From: Dehalococcoidia bacterium
Lineage (GTDB): Bacteria; Chloroflexota; Dehalococcoidia; Bin125
Assembly (NCBI GenBank): GCA_022822855.1
Contig: JAJDYG010000005.1
Coordinates: forward strand, 62,001-126,000
Length of the DNA stretch: 64,000 nt
Direction: 5' to 3'
Shown: in pieces, positions 34,305 through 41,609 of the stretch
Layout: every line of letters begins with the position of its first letter
Position numbering within the stretch: position 1 is the first letter of the stretch
Made by a program: the position numbers and the translations under genes
Notes under the pieces: model-generated
What the model was told of the DNA's origin: nothing
The model's input: the letters and a program-made list of their open reading frames with translations, nothing else
Databases searched by the model: none

Positions 34305-34973
34305 GTGTCACTCCTGCCTCACTCGATATCCCAGGACGTTTCCGAGCGCCTCGGACGGGCGGTGGCGCGGACGGGTTTGACGCCCAATGCGCTCACGGTG
34401 CTGGGACTCATGGGGATGGGCGGTGCGGCGACGCTGGCGGCCTACGGCAAGTTCTGGCAAGCCGGAATTGTGATGCTGGCGGCGGCGTTCTTTGACCTGC
34501 TCGACGGCGCGGTGGCGCGAGCGACGGACCGGGCTTCGGACTGGGGCGCGGTCTTCGACGCCGTCTCCGACCGTCTGGCCGACTTCGCGCTGCTGTTTGC
34601 GTTGCTGATCTGGTACACCGCCGCCGATCGCTTCGATCGCACGGCGATCGTGCTGATTGCCGTGTCACTGTTCGGCAGCATGATGGTCAGCTACACGCGA
34701 TCCAAGGCGGGGGAGTTCGGGATCAGTATCCGCACGGGATTGGGCACGAGGCTCGAGCGAGTGCTGATCATGGCGATTGGCCTGTTGTCGGCTCAGATCA
34801 TTCCGATCCTGTGGCTGCTTGCGGTGCTGACCAACCTCACGGCGCTGCAGCGGTGGTTCATCACCTGGCGCGCGATGAGAGAGATCGAGCAGGGAGCGTC
34901 GATGGTCAGCGATGGGCGAGAGCGGCCCGAAGATCCGCCGGACAGCCCGTTTGGCGGTACGGTCGGGGGCTGA
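34305..34973 (+). CDS. CDP-alcohol phosphatidyltransferase (phosphatidylinositol-phosphate synthase candidate)
   Basis: A 222-residue polytopic membrane enzyme. The full signature D-x2-DG-x2-AR-x8-G-x3-D-x3-D is present in DLLDGAVARATDRASDWGAVFDAVSD. Hydrophobic segments span about residues 30-200, and YTRSKAGEFGISIRTGLGTRLERVLIM resembles PIP-synthase-type loops. With ino1 and a PimA-like gene in the same run, coupling CDP-diacylglycerol to inositol phosphate is the best guess; glycerol phosphate is the alternative. The start is GTG 34305. Confidence 0.82.
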   Translation: MSLLPHSISQDVSERLGRAVARTGLTPNALTVLGLMGMGGAATLAAYGKFWQAGIVMLAAAFFDLLDGAVARATDRASDWGAVFDAVSDRLADFALLFALLIWYTAADRFDRTAIVLIAVSLFGSMMVSYTRSKAGEFGISIRTGLGTRLERVLIMAIGLLSAQIIPILWLLAVLTNLTALQRWFITWRAMREIEQGASMVSDGRERPEDPPDSPFGGTVGG

Positions 34974-35016
34974 GCCCCTTCCCCGAGACACGATGACCTG
35001 TCGGAGCGACGAGACG

Positions 35017-35093
35017 GGGCGGAGGCAGTCCCCCTCTGCGCTTGCATCAATAGCGGGGCAGGATTTCGGCATCTCCCCCCCAGAGGGGGGAGA
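35017..35093. repeat. Intergenic palindromic repeat, copy 5
   Basis: CCCCCTCTGCG, an insertion (CTTGCATCAATAGCGGGGCAG), then TTTCGGCATCTCCCCCC and the arm AGAGGGGGG. It lies between convergent genes, so it could serve as a bidirectional terminator. Confidence 0.65.
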
Positions 35094-35134
35094 GTGGGGC
35101 CACGTACGTCGACGAGAATGGCGTCGTGGACGAG

Positions 35135-35770
35135 CTAGGCGTTGGCTCGGACCAGTTCGACGATTTCGTTGACGGTTTCGTCGCGCCAGGAGGCCCATTC
35201 GTCCGAGGACTGGAGGTCTCGGTAGCCCTGACGGATGCGGGCGCGCATGTCGTCTTCCGACTCGCCCTCTTTGCGGCTGAACAGCTTCTGCATGTTGGCC
35301 ATGTGCTCGTTGGCGACGGCCGGCCGCTCGATCCAGTGACCGATGTACTCGTGGTCCAGGGTGTAGATCACGGCGGTCGGGATCGACTCGTGCTGGCCGT
35401 CCTTGAGGAACTCGGACATGATGTCGTTGTTCTCGTCGCGAGCGAAGATGCGGATTTCCCAGCCGGCGGTCGCGGCGATCTCGGCGAGCACGGGCAGGCC
35501 GCGGTAGACGTCCGGGCACCAGTCCTCGCCAAGGACCAGCATCTTCAGTCGGGGCAGGGACTGCAGCGCTTCGCGTCCGTCTTCGGAGATCTGCCAGGCG
35601 CCCATGTTGCGGACGAAGCGCTCGACGTTGGCGTCGCCACGGGGCTCACCGCCCGGGGTCAGGCGCTGAAAGTTCTCTTCCGAGTTGATGAAGGCCAGGT
35701 ACTGGTTCCAGGTCATGCCCGACTTGAACCGCTCCGGGGTCACCACTGATTCCTTCGTTGCTGTGGTCAT
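35135..35770 (-). CDS. Thioredoxin family protein (monothiol, thioredoxin_9-like)
   Basis: A 211-residue protein with an N-terminal helical region (MTWNQYLAFINSEENFQRL), then a thioredoxin core: LKMLVLGEDWCPDVYRGLPVLAEIAA, WEIRIFARDENNDIM and SIPTAVIYTLDHEYIGHWIERP with the cis-Pro. The active-site equivalent is C-P-D-V, one Cys only. This family is common in Chloroflexi and Firmicutes; its role is unclear, possibly thiol or bacillithiol-like chemistry. Confidence 0.78.
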   Translation of the reverse strand: MTTATKESVVTPERFKSGMTWNQYLAFINSEENFQRLTPGGEPRGDANVERFVRNMGAWQISEDGREALQSLPRLKMLVLGEDWCPDVYRGLPVLAEIAATAGWEIRIFARDENNDIMSEFLKDGQHESIPTAVIYTLDHEYIGHWIERPAVANEHMANMQKLFSRKEGESEDDMRARIRQGYRDLQSSDEWASWRDETVNEIVELVRANA

Positions 35771-36225
35771 GAGGTACTCCTTCGTGTCGTCGCGTGAACG
35801 CGAATCTGCTCTGAGGTAGTCAATCGCAGTCTAGCCCTGCACTGTGCGAGTTGCTTGTCTTTCGACTTTCTGTCGACGGCCGCTGCAGTCGGTCCCCGGT
35901 GCATCGACTCCAGACCAGGCAGGAGCGGGTCGGAGACGATGAAATCTCGCGCCGCGTGAGAGAATCTCCTGCTGTGGGCTGGGAATTCTTCCCGAGCGTG
36001 TCCGGATCTGTCTGAGTTTGTCCGGATCTCTCCAGAAGCTTCCCGATATTGCCGCCTTGAGTCCGAATGAGTCCGGGATGATCTGGTTTCCTCCGGATGG
36101 TGTGAGCGGTCACTTCGATTTCTGGCAGCTGAAGGCTCCTTCGCACACCATCTATCACATGCGCACAGACGTGTGGCTCAGGTGGAGGCTTGATTGAACG
36201 TGTTGGGTTGACGCCTATTGGCGCC
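35771..36225. other. 455-nt stretch without a convincing gene
   Basis: Open frames here have no recognisable protein pattern. The segment TGTCCGGATCT occurs twice within 25 nt near 36000, followed by further GTCCGGA-like units, so it is locally repetitive. It contains the upstream region of the thioredoxin gene (at 35771) and the downstream side of the small gene at 36226. Confidence 0.5.
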
Positions 36226-36465
36226 CTAGTGCTCCTGGTGACAGGGGCAGGTGCACTCGTCCAGCGAGTAGCGCAGGACATCGACATAGGTGGCCTCGGC
36301 CAAATGCTCGGCCAGGTTGGGAGGCAGTCGGAGACCCTCGGTTGCGCCTGCCTGGGTGACCGATGCGTACGCATAGACCGCCATCGCGGCGGCCCGGTCG
36401 ATCACATCGGCGATGTCGCTGCGTAACACGCCTTCTTCGCCAGCATGCCGTTCATCCAACGCCAT
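36226..36465 (-). CDS. Small hypothetical protein with C-terminal CTCPCH
   Basis: A 79-residue protein, not recognised. It is mostly helical (IADVIDRAAAMAVYAYASVTQAG, NLAEHLAEATYVDVLRYSLDE) and ends in ECTCPCHQEH, a cluster of three Cys and two His that could bind metal. Divergent from the LLM oxidoreductase gene. Composition and length look protein-coding, but there is no family support. Confidence 0.45.
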   Translation of the reverse strand: MALDERHAGEEGVLRSDIADVIDRAAAMAVYAYASVTQAGATEGLRLPPNLAEHLAEATYVDVLRYSLDECTCPCHQEH

Positions 36466-36555
36466 ATCTCACAGGTCTCCAGTGCCGTCGGGATGCGCTT
36501 AGGATACACCTGACCAAACGCGATCGATGCGGACGATTCTGGATGGGAGCGACCG

Positions 36556-37458
36556 ATGGCACAGTTTGAGTTCGGCTGTCAGATTCCCGCCTGGCACTGG
36601 CACTGGGATGTCTCGGAGCTGCGGGACTGGGCCCAGGGAGTGGAGGCAATCGGCTGCGATTTCATCTCGATGGCCGACCACGTGATTTACGCCTACGCCC
36701 GCGACGACCGGCCGCAGACAGGTCCCTACACCGATGATGTGCATCAGCACGAGGTGCTGACGACGCTCGCCTGGCTGGCGGGGATCACGAGCCGGGTGGC
36801 CTTGCAGACGAACGTGCTGGTGCTGCCTCAGCGTGAGCCGGTGCTGGTAGCGAAGCAGGCGGCCGAGATCGACATCCTGTCGGGCGGTCGGATGCGGCTG
36901 GGCATCGGGATCGGCTGGCAGTGGCAGGAGTTCGACGCGCTCCAGGCCAACTTCCGGCAGCGGCCGAGCCGGATGGAGGAGTACATCCGGGTCCTGCGCG
37001 CCTGCTGGACGGAGGAACCGATCACCTTCAGCGGCCGCTACGTGAACATCGACCAGATGTCGGTGATGCCGAAGCCGGTCACTCCGGGCGGTCCGCCGAT
37101 CTTGTTCGGCGGGCTCTCGAAGCCTGCGATCGAGCGCACGGCGCGTCTGGGCGACGGCTGGATCGCTCCGGTGCAGAGCAGCTTGGAGCAGCTTGCCCAG
37201 CTCTGCACGGACCTGCGGGCCGAGCTGGAGAAGAACGAGCGCGATCCCGACGAGTTCCCGATCCAGTGGCTGCCGCCGCTCGACGGCGACATGTCGAACA
37301 CGCTGCGGATGCTCAGCGCGGCGCGGGATGCGGGGATCACGAGGCTGGGAATCGGGATGCCGAACTACGACCGGGAATTGTCGATCCCGGTGGATCAGTA
37401 TCTGCAAACAATCGAGACGGCCTGGCGCGAGGTCTGGCCCGATGTGAAGGGCGGCTAG
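36556..37458 (+). CDS. LLM class flavin/F420-dependent oxidoreductase
   Basis: A 300-residue luciferase-like monooxygenase family protein: FGCQIPAWHWHWDVSELRDWAQGVEAIGCDFISMADHVIY at the N-terminus, TNVLVLPQREPVLVAKQAAEIDILSGGRMRLGIGIGWQWQEFDAL, PPILFGGLSKPAIERTARLGDGWI. These are features of F420-dependent subfamilies common in Actinobacteria and Chloroflexi. The substrate is unknown. Its TAG stop at 37456-37458 is part of the CTAG target duplication of the adjoining IS element. Confidence 0.87.
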   Translation: MAQFEFGCQIPAWHWHWDVSELRDWAQGVEAIGCDFISMADHVIYAYARDDRPQTGPYTDDVHQHEVLTTLAWLAGITSRVALQTNVLVLPQREPVLVAKQAAEIDILSGGRMRLGIGIGWQWQEFDALQANFRQRPSRMEEYIRVLRACWTEEPITFSGRYVNIDQMSVMPKPVTPGGPPILFGGLSKPAIERTARLGDGWIAPVQSSLEQLAQLCTDLRAELEKNERDPDEFPIQWLPPLDGDMSNTLRMLSAARDAGITRLGIGMPNYDRELSIPVDQYLQTIETAWREVWPDVKGG

Positions 37459-38294
37459 GGCCTGTTCACGGTAACTGCAGCGCGTCCCAGACGAGGGCGA
37501 GGTGGACGAAGCTGAGGAAGACGACATCCAGCTTGTCGTAGCGGGTGGCGACCCGGCGGAAGCGTTTGAGCCGGCAGAAGAAGCGCTCGACCTCGTTGCG
37601 GCGGCGGTAGAGGTCGCGGTCGTAGGGCCAGGATGGGTTGCGGTAGCTGGGCGGCGGGACGACGGGACGATAGCCCAGCTCGCGCGCCAGTTGGCGCGTC
37701 TGGTCGCCGTGATAGGCGCGATCCATGATCAGCGCCGGGTCGCCTGAGACCGGACCGAGTTGTCGCAAGAGGTCGCGACCAACCGGCGCGTCGCCCGCCT
37801 GACCAGGTGAGAGGCCGATGATCAGCGCGGTGCGCTCGTCGGCGACCAGCGCGTGCAACTTGCTGCTCAGGCCGCCGCGCGAACGGCCGATCGCCTGGCG
37901 CCCCTTTTTCGCAAGGCGCCCGCGCCATCGGCGTGCAGCTTGATGATCGTGCTGTCCAGCGACAGCGCGTCCAGTTCCAGCGCGGCCAGTTGGTCGCCTT
38001 GCAACTCGCTCACGACGCGCGCCAAGACGCCCGCCTTGGCCCAGCGGTTGAGCCGCATGTAGATCGTGTGCCAGGGGCCGAACTCGGCCGGCAGACCGCG
38101 CCAGGTGCAACCTTCCTTCGCGATGTAGAACAGCGCGTCCAGCACCTGGCGCTGGGGGACCGTCAACTTGCCGCGCGGCGTCGGCAGCAACGGCGCCACC
38201 CGCTCGTACTGAGCATCCGTCAATCTCATCTGGTCACCAAGCCGCGCCGCCGCACACTCACTCTGACAGGTCTAACCGCTACTGTGAACAGGCC
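37459..38294 (-). mobile_element. IS5 family insertion sequence (IS427-like), complete
   Basis: An 836-bp element bounded by inverted repeats starting GGCCTGTTCAC (left, 37459) and ending GTGAACAGGCC (right, 38294). It is flanked on both sides by the 4-bp target duplication CTAG (37455-37458 and 38295-38298). It encodes one transposase in two frames joined by a -1 shift. Intact ends, exact duplication and a complete DDE set suggest a recent, possibly active insertion. It sits between two convergent genes and breaks neither. Confidence 0.9.
37466..38229 (-). CDS. IS5-type transposase, orfA/orfB with -1 frameshift
   Basis: orfA runs from ATG 38229 to 37867 (MRLTDAQYERVAPLLP..., DALSLDSTIIKLHADG with the first catalytic Asp). 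orfB continues one base back, from around 37910 to 37466, with the second Asp in PALIMDRAYHGDQT and the Glu in NEVERFFCRLKRFRRVATRYDK. The switch lies on a run of five A then four G (near 37903-37911), a typical slippery tract for this group. The fused product of about 250 residues is the expected DDE transposase. Confidence 0.85.
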
Positions 38295-38783
38295 CTAGCT
38301 GTCTGATCCAGCAGCGATCGGTTCCGGTGGCGACGCTACGGCGCAATCCTCGACGATCAGTTCGCGGCCAACGACGGCCAACGCACGTCGCACCGTCGTG
38401 ATGTGGCTTCGATAGAGCGGATTGAGCAACTTTTCGACGGCCTGTTGGTCAAGCTCCAGACGCTCGGAGAGTTGCTCCGCTGTGACGCGTTGCTCTCGCA
38501 TGGCGTTGTAGAGGGCCAACTTCGCAGCGACGGTTGGCGTCGTCGAGATCATCACTTCGCCGTCGCGCAACGGGCTGGGGGTCGGCAGTTCAAGTCCGTC
38601 ATCGGTGTAGAAGGTCAGGGCAACGTCGAGGCAGTCCTGGGCCATCTCCAAGGCTTCGGCCCATGACCAGCCACATGAGTTAGCGCCGCGGATGTCGCGG
38701 AACGTGATCATGTATGCCTCACGACCCGTCGCTTCAAGCTCCTCGAGGTCGCGTTCAATGAGGCATGGGTATGCGTATCGCAA
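38295..38783 (-). CDS. hicB: HicB family antitoxin
   Basis: A 162-residue antitoxin: an N-terminal partial RNase-H-like HicB domain (YAYPCLIERDLEELEATGREAYMITFRDIRGANSCGWSWAEALEMAQDCLDVALTFY shortened form) and a C-terminal helix-turn-helix-like region (VTAEQLSERLELDQQAVEKLL). It would neutralise HicA and repress the promoter. It lies 3 nt downstream of hicA. The stop codon is read in the right-hand CTAG duplication of the IS element, so the protein is intact. Confidence 0.85.
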   Translation of the reverse strand: MRYAYPCLIERDLEELEATGREAYMITFRDIRGANSCGWSWAEALEMAQDCLDVALTFYTDDGLELPTPSPLRDGEVMISTTPTVAAKLALYNAMREQRVTAEQLSERLELDQQAVEKLLNPLYRSHITTVRRALAVVGRELIVEDCAVASPPEPIAAGSDS

Positions 38784-38786
38784 GGC

Positions 38787-38993
38787 TCAGAACTCCTTCG
38801 GCTCGATTCCAAGATCCTTCTGCATTGAGCGCAGCGTACCGGGGGCGATTTCTCCATGTGGGATCGTGGTCCAGTTAGGCCCCAAGTACAGCTTTGCGTG
38901 GCTTCCTTTGCCTTGGTCAGGCCTGAAATGGATATGCAACCGCCGCCTCCGAGCGTACCGCCTCGCCCGCCTGAGAAACTCCCGATCGTTCAC
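38787..38993 (-). CDS. hicA: HicA family mRNA interferase toxin
   Basis: A 68-residue double-stranded-RNA-binding-fold toxin. REFLRRARRYARRR helix, then GKGSHAKLYLGPNWTTIPH with the catalytic His after GS, and GTLRSMQKDLGI. The GTG start overlaps the stop of the upstream CoA-transferase gene (GTGA), so the module is read as part of that operon unless it has an internal promoter. Confidence 0.85.
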   Translation of the reverse strand: MNDREFLRRARRYARRRRLHIHFRPDQGKGSHAKLYLGPNWTTIPHGEIAPGTLRSMQKDLGIEPKEF

Positions 38994-41398
38994 TCGAGCT
39001 CGACCGGCTCCGACCAGACGACGCCTGCTGTCTTCAGGCGGTCGATTTCTTCTGGTGAGCGGCCGACCTCAGCGAGGATTTCGGATGTTTCCTGGCCGGC
39101 GAGGACTCCGGGGCCGTAGTCGGTTCGGCCTCCGGCCATCTTGGTCAGCGGACCCCAGCGGCGGACTTCGCCCAAGCGCCTGTGATTGGCGACCGGGCTG
39201 AACCCGTTGGCCAGGACGTGCTCGTCTTTCGAGAGGAACTCCCCGACCGGGCCGGCGTCGGCCTGGACGCAGCCGACTCCAACGGTGGTGAGGCGGGCTT
39301 CCCACTCGGCAGCGGGGGCCTGGGCGAAGACCTCGGCGATGGCGGCGGTCATGGCGGCCTCGTCGTCGGCGCTCTGCTCGGAGAGCTGCGGCGCGGCTTC
39401 GTTGCAGAAGGCTTCCCACTCCTCGCAGGTCGGCGCGGCGAAGAAGACCCAGCCGTCTGACGCTTCGTAGAGCCGATACCAGGGCGCCGTGCCGTAGAGC
39501 TCGCCGTCGACCTGGCGGCGCGCCGGCTTACCTTCGTACTGGAGGAAGTCGTCGCTGTTGGCGTAGGCATTGGCCGTCAGCATGTTGACGTAGATTTCCT
39601 GGCCGACGCCGTATCGACGCTGCGCGTAGAGACCGAGCAACGTAGCCGAGGCGACCAGCAGACCGGTGTTCGGATCGGGATTGGCCTCGTTCGCGCGCAT
39701 CAACTGGCGCGAGGCCTCGCGGATTTCTTCGATCGTCTCGCAGCCGGCGGGCGGCATCGCTGAGCCGGCCTGGAACAGGGCTCCGCCGATCACCGCGCCG
39801 GGAATCGGGTGCGCGGAGGGACGACGGGCTCCGGGCGCGTCGGGTCCATAGCCATTTGCGGAGACCCAGACGATTTCGGGGTTGATCGCCCTGGCCGTCT
39901 CGTAGCCGATGCCGAGTCGGTCGGGCACGCCGGGGCGATAGTTATGCACGATGGCGTCTGCGCTTGCGATCAAGTCGGCGACGATCGCCTGGCCCTCGGG
40001 GTCCTTGAGGTCGATGCAGATGGATTCCTTGGCTGCATTGGTCTTGGAGGCCAGTAGACCTCGTAGTGGTCCGCCGCCCATGCCTCGGAACGGATCGCCG
40101 CCGATCGGCTCGACCTTGATCACGCGCGCGCCGAGATCGGCGAGCATCGAGACGCCGATTGGGGTGGCGATGATTGTTGCGAACTCCAGGATGGTGAAGC
40201 CGTCCAGCGGCTTGCCCGCAGGCGTGGCGCCATTCGGCGACGTCATCATCGGGACGTCGCCGTTGCGGGACCTCCATTTGAATCCGTTCGCCTCGCCGAC
40301 CGCCGGCGCTGGACGAACGATCTCGGCCGGGGTCTCGCGCAGATGCGCGATCGGCCCGATCTGCTTGACCAGACCCAGCTCGGGATCTTCGATCTCTATG
40401 GTGTCGCCGTTGGCCGCCATATCGAGGTTGTCGACCGCGTCGTGGGTCGGCGTGAACGGCTCGGCGGCGACGTTGCCCTGGGCGCGGAAGATCTCCATCC
40501 ACTCGTCGCAGGTCTTCTCCTGCATTCTCTCAAGGATGCGGTCGCGCATCTCCTCGGTGGCTTCCGGCGTCCACTCGGCCTGACCGCCCTGCCACTGCTC
40601 CTCCGCGAACAGCAGGGTCAGTTCTGCGGCGTCCATGAAGGCGTAGAAGAGGTGCTCAAGCAGGTTGCCGAGCTGGATCCAGCGGCCGTCGCGCGTCATC
40701 ACCGGGTGATAGTTGAGCGTCGGCATGCCGCCGCCGATGTTGAAGACCTGCGGATAGACCTCGGGCTCGCGCTCCGAGAGCTGGGTCAACATGAGGAGCA
40801 GGAGGTCGAACGGCAACAGACCCTGGAGCAGCGAGGTCTCGACGATCTGTCCACGACCGCAGCGCTGACGCTCGATCAGCGCTGCCAGGATGCCTTGCAC
40901 CGCGCCCTGGGACGCTCCGTGCGCACCGACCGGCACTGCCGCAAAACCAGGACCTTCGCGCAGGCGCTGTCCTGAGAAGGACAGCATCCGCCCCGACTTG
41001 GCTGAGACCAGCGCTTCGTAGGCCGCATACTCGGCGTACGGACCGGTCGGACCGAAACCGGTGATGGAGCAGAAGACCGCGGCTTCGTTCAGCGCCCGGA
41101 TGTCGGAGTATTCCAGCCCGCGAGCCTGCGCCTGTGCGGGAGAGTCCGTCGAGACGACCACGTCTGCTTCGCGGATCAGTTCTTCCAGCCGCTCCCGATC
41201 CGCCACCACGTCCAGTTCCACCGAACGCTTGCCGCGAAGCCACATCGGCGCTGCTGCCAGAGAGCGCCAGGGGTCGCCGCCCGCCGGCTCGACCTTGACC
41301 ACCTCAGCCCCGAAGTCGGCGAGGACCATGGTGGCGATGCCGCCGACCGACCCGGTCGACAGGTCCAGCACACGAGTATCGGTCAACGGAGGCGCCAT
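38990..41398 (-). CDS. Tandem CaiB/BaiF family CoA transferase
   Basis: An 802-residue protein with two class III CoA-transferase domains, about 1-375 and 395-802. Each has the start VLDLSTG / ILEFATI, the V.KVEP.GGDP turn and a GFGPTGPY / GYGPDAPG loop. The position of the nucleophilic Asp of FRC/CaiB (D-x-x-x-QA-x-SG) appears to be Glu in domain 1 (AAYEALVSAKSGRM) and not conserved in domain 2 (AHPIPGAVIGGA). ATG 41398 preferred to 41404. The substrate is unknown. Operonic with hicAB. Confidence 0.82.
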   Translation of the reverse strand: MAPPLTDTRVLDLSTGSVGGIATMVLADFGAEVVKVEPAGGDPWRSLAAAPMWLRGKRSVELDVVADRERLEELIREADVVVSTDSPAQAQARGLEYSDIRALNEAAVFCSITGFGPTGPYAEYAAYEALVSAKSGRMLSFSGQRLREGPGFAAVPVGAHGASQGAVQGILAALIERQRCGRGQIVETSLLQGLLPFDLLLLMLTQLSEREPEVYPQVFNIGGGMPTLNYHPVMTRDGRWIQLGNLLEHLFYAFMDAAELTLLFAEEQWQGGQAEWTPEATEEMRDRILERMQEKTCDEWMEIFRAQGNVAAEPFTPTHDAVDNLDMAANGDTIEIEDPELGLVKQIGPIAHLRETPAEIVRPAPAVGEANGFKWRSRNGDVPMMTSPNGATPAGKPLDGFTILEFATIIATPIGVSMLADLGARVIKVEPIGGDPFRGMGGGPLRGLLASKTNAAKESICIDLKDPEGQAIVADLIASADAIVHNYRPGVPDRLGIGYETARAINPEIVWVSANGYGPDAPGARRPSAHPIPGAVIGGALFQAGSAMPPAGCETIEEIREASRQLMRANEANPDPNTGLLVASATLLGLYAQRRYGVGQEIYVNMLTANAYANSDDFLQYEGKPARRQVDGELYGTAPWYRLYEASDGWVFFAAPTCEEWEAFCNEAAPQLSEQSADDEAAMTAAIAEVFAQAPAAEWEARLTTVGVGCVQADAGPVGEFLSKDEHVLANGFSPVANHRRLGEVRRWGPLTKMAGGRTDYGPGVLAGQETSEILAEVGRSPEEIDRLKTAGVVWSEPVELE

Positions 41399-41609
41399 GA
41401 TCATCTCCCTCTAGGCACTCTTGGGCAGAGGATATAGGCCGTCCTTAGGCTGTGTGATCCAGCCTCCTCCAGAGCCTCACCGCAGGCTAAGATTCGCCAA
41501 CCTGTTGAAATAAAGCTCGATGCACGGGCACAATAGCGGGAGCAACCAGAGCGAAGAGGATCCCTGCACCGCCAAGCACAGCGTCCTCTACCTACACAGG
41601 AACAGAACG

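Noticed and set aside
35820..36374. 184-residue minus-strand frame
   Set aside because: Low-complexity Ser/Thr/Arg/Pro translation, partly antisense to a better small gene frame. No motif.
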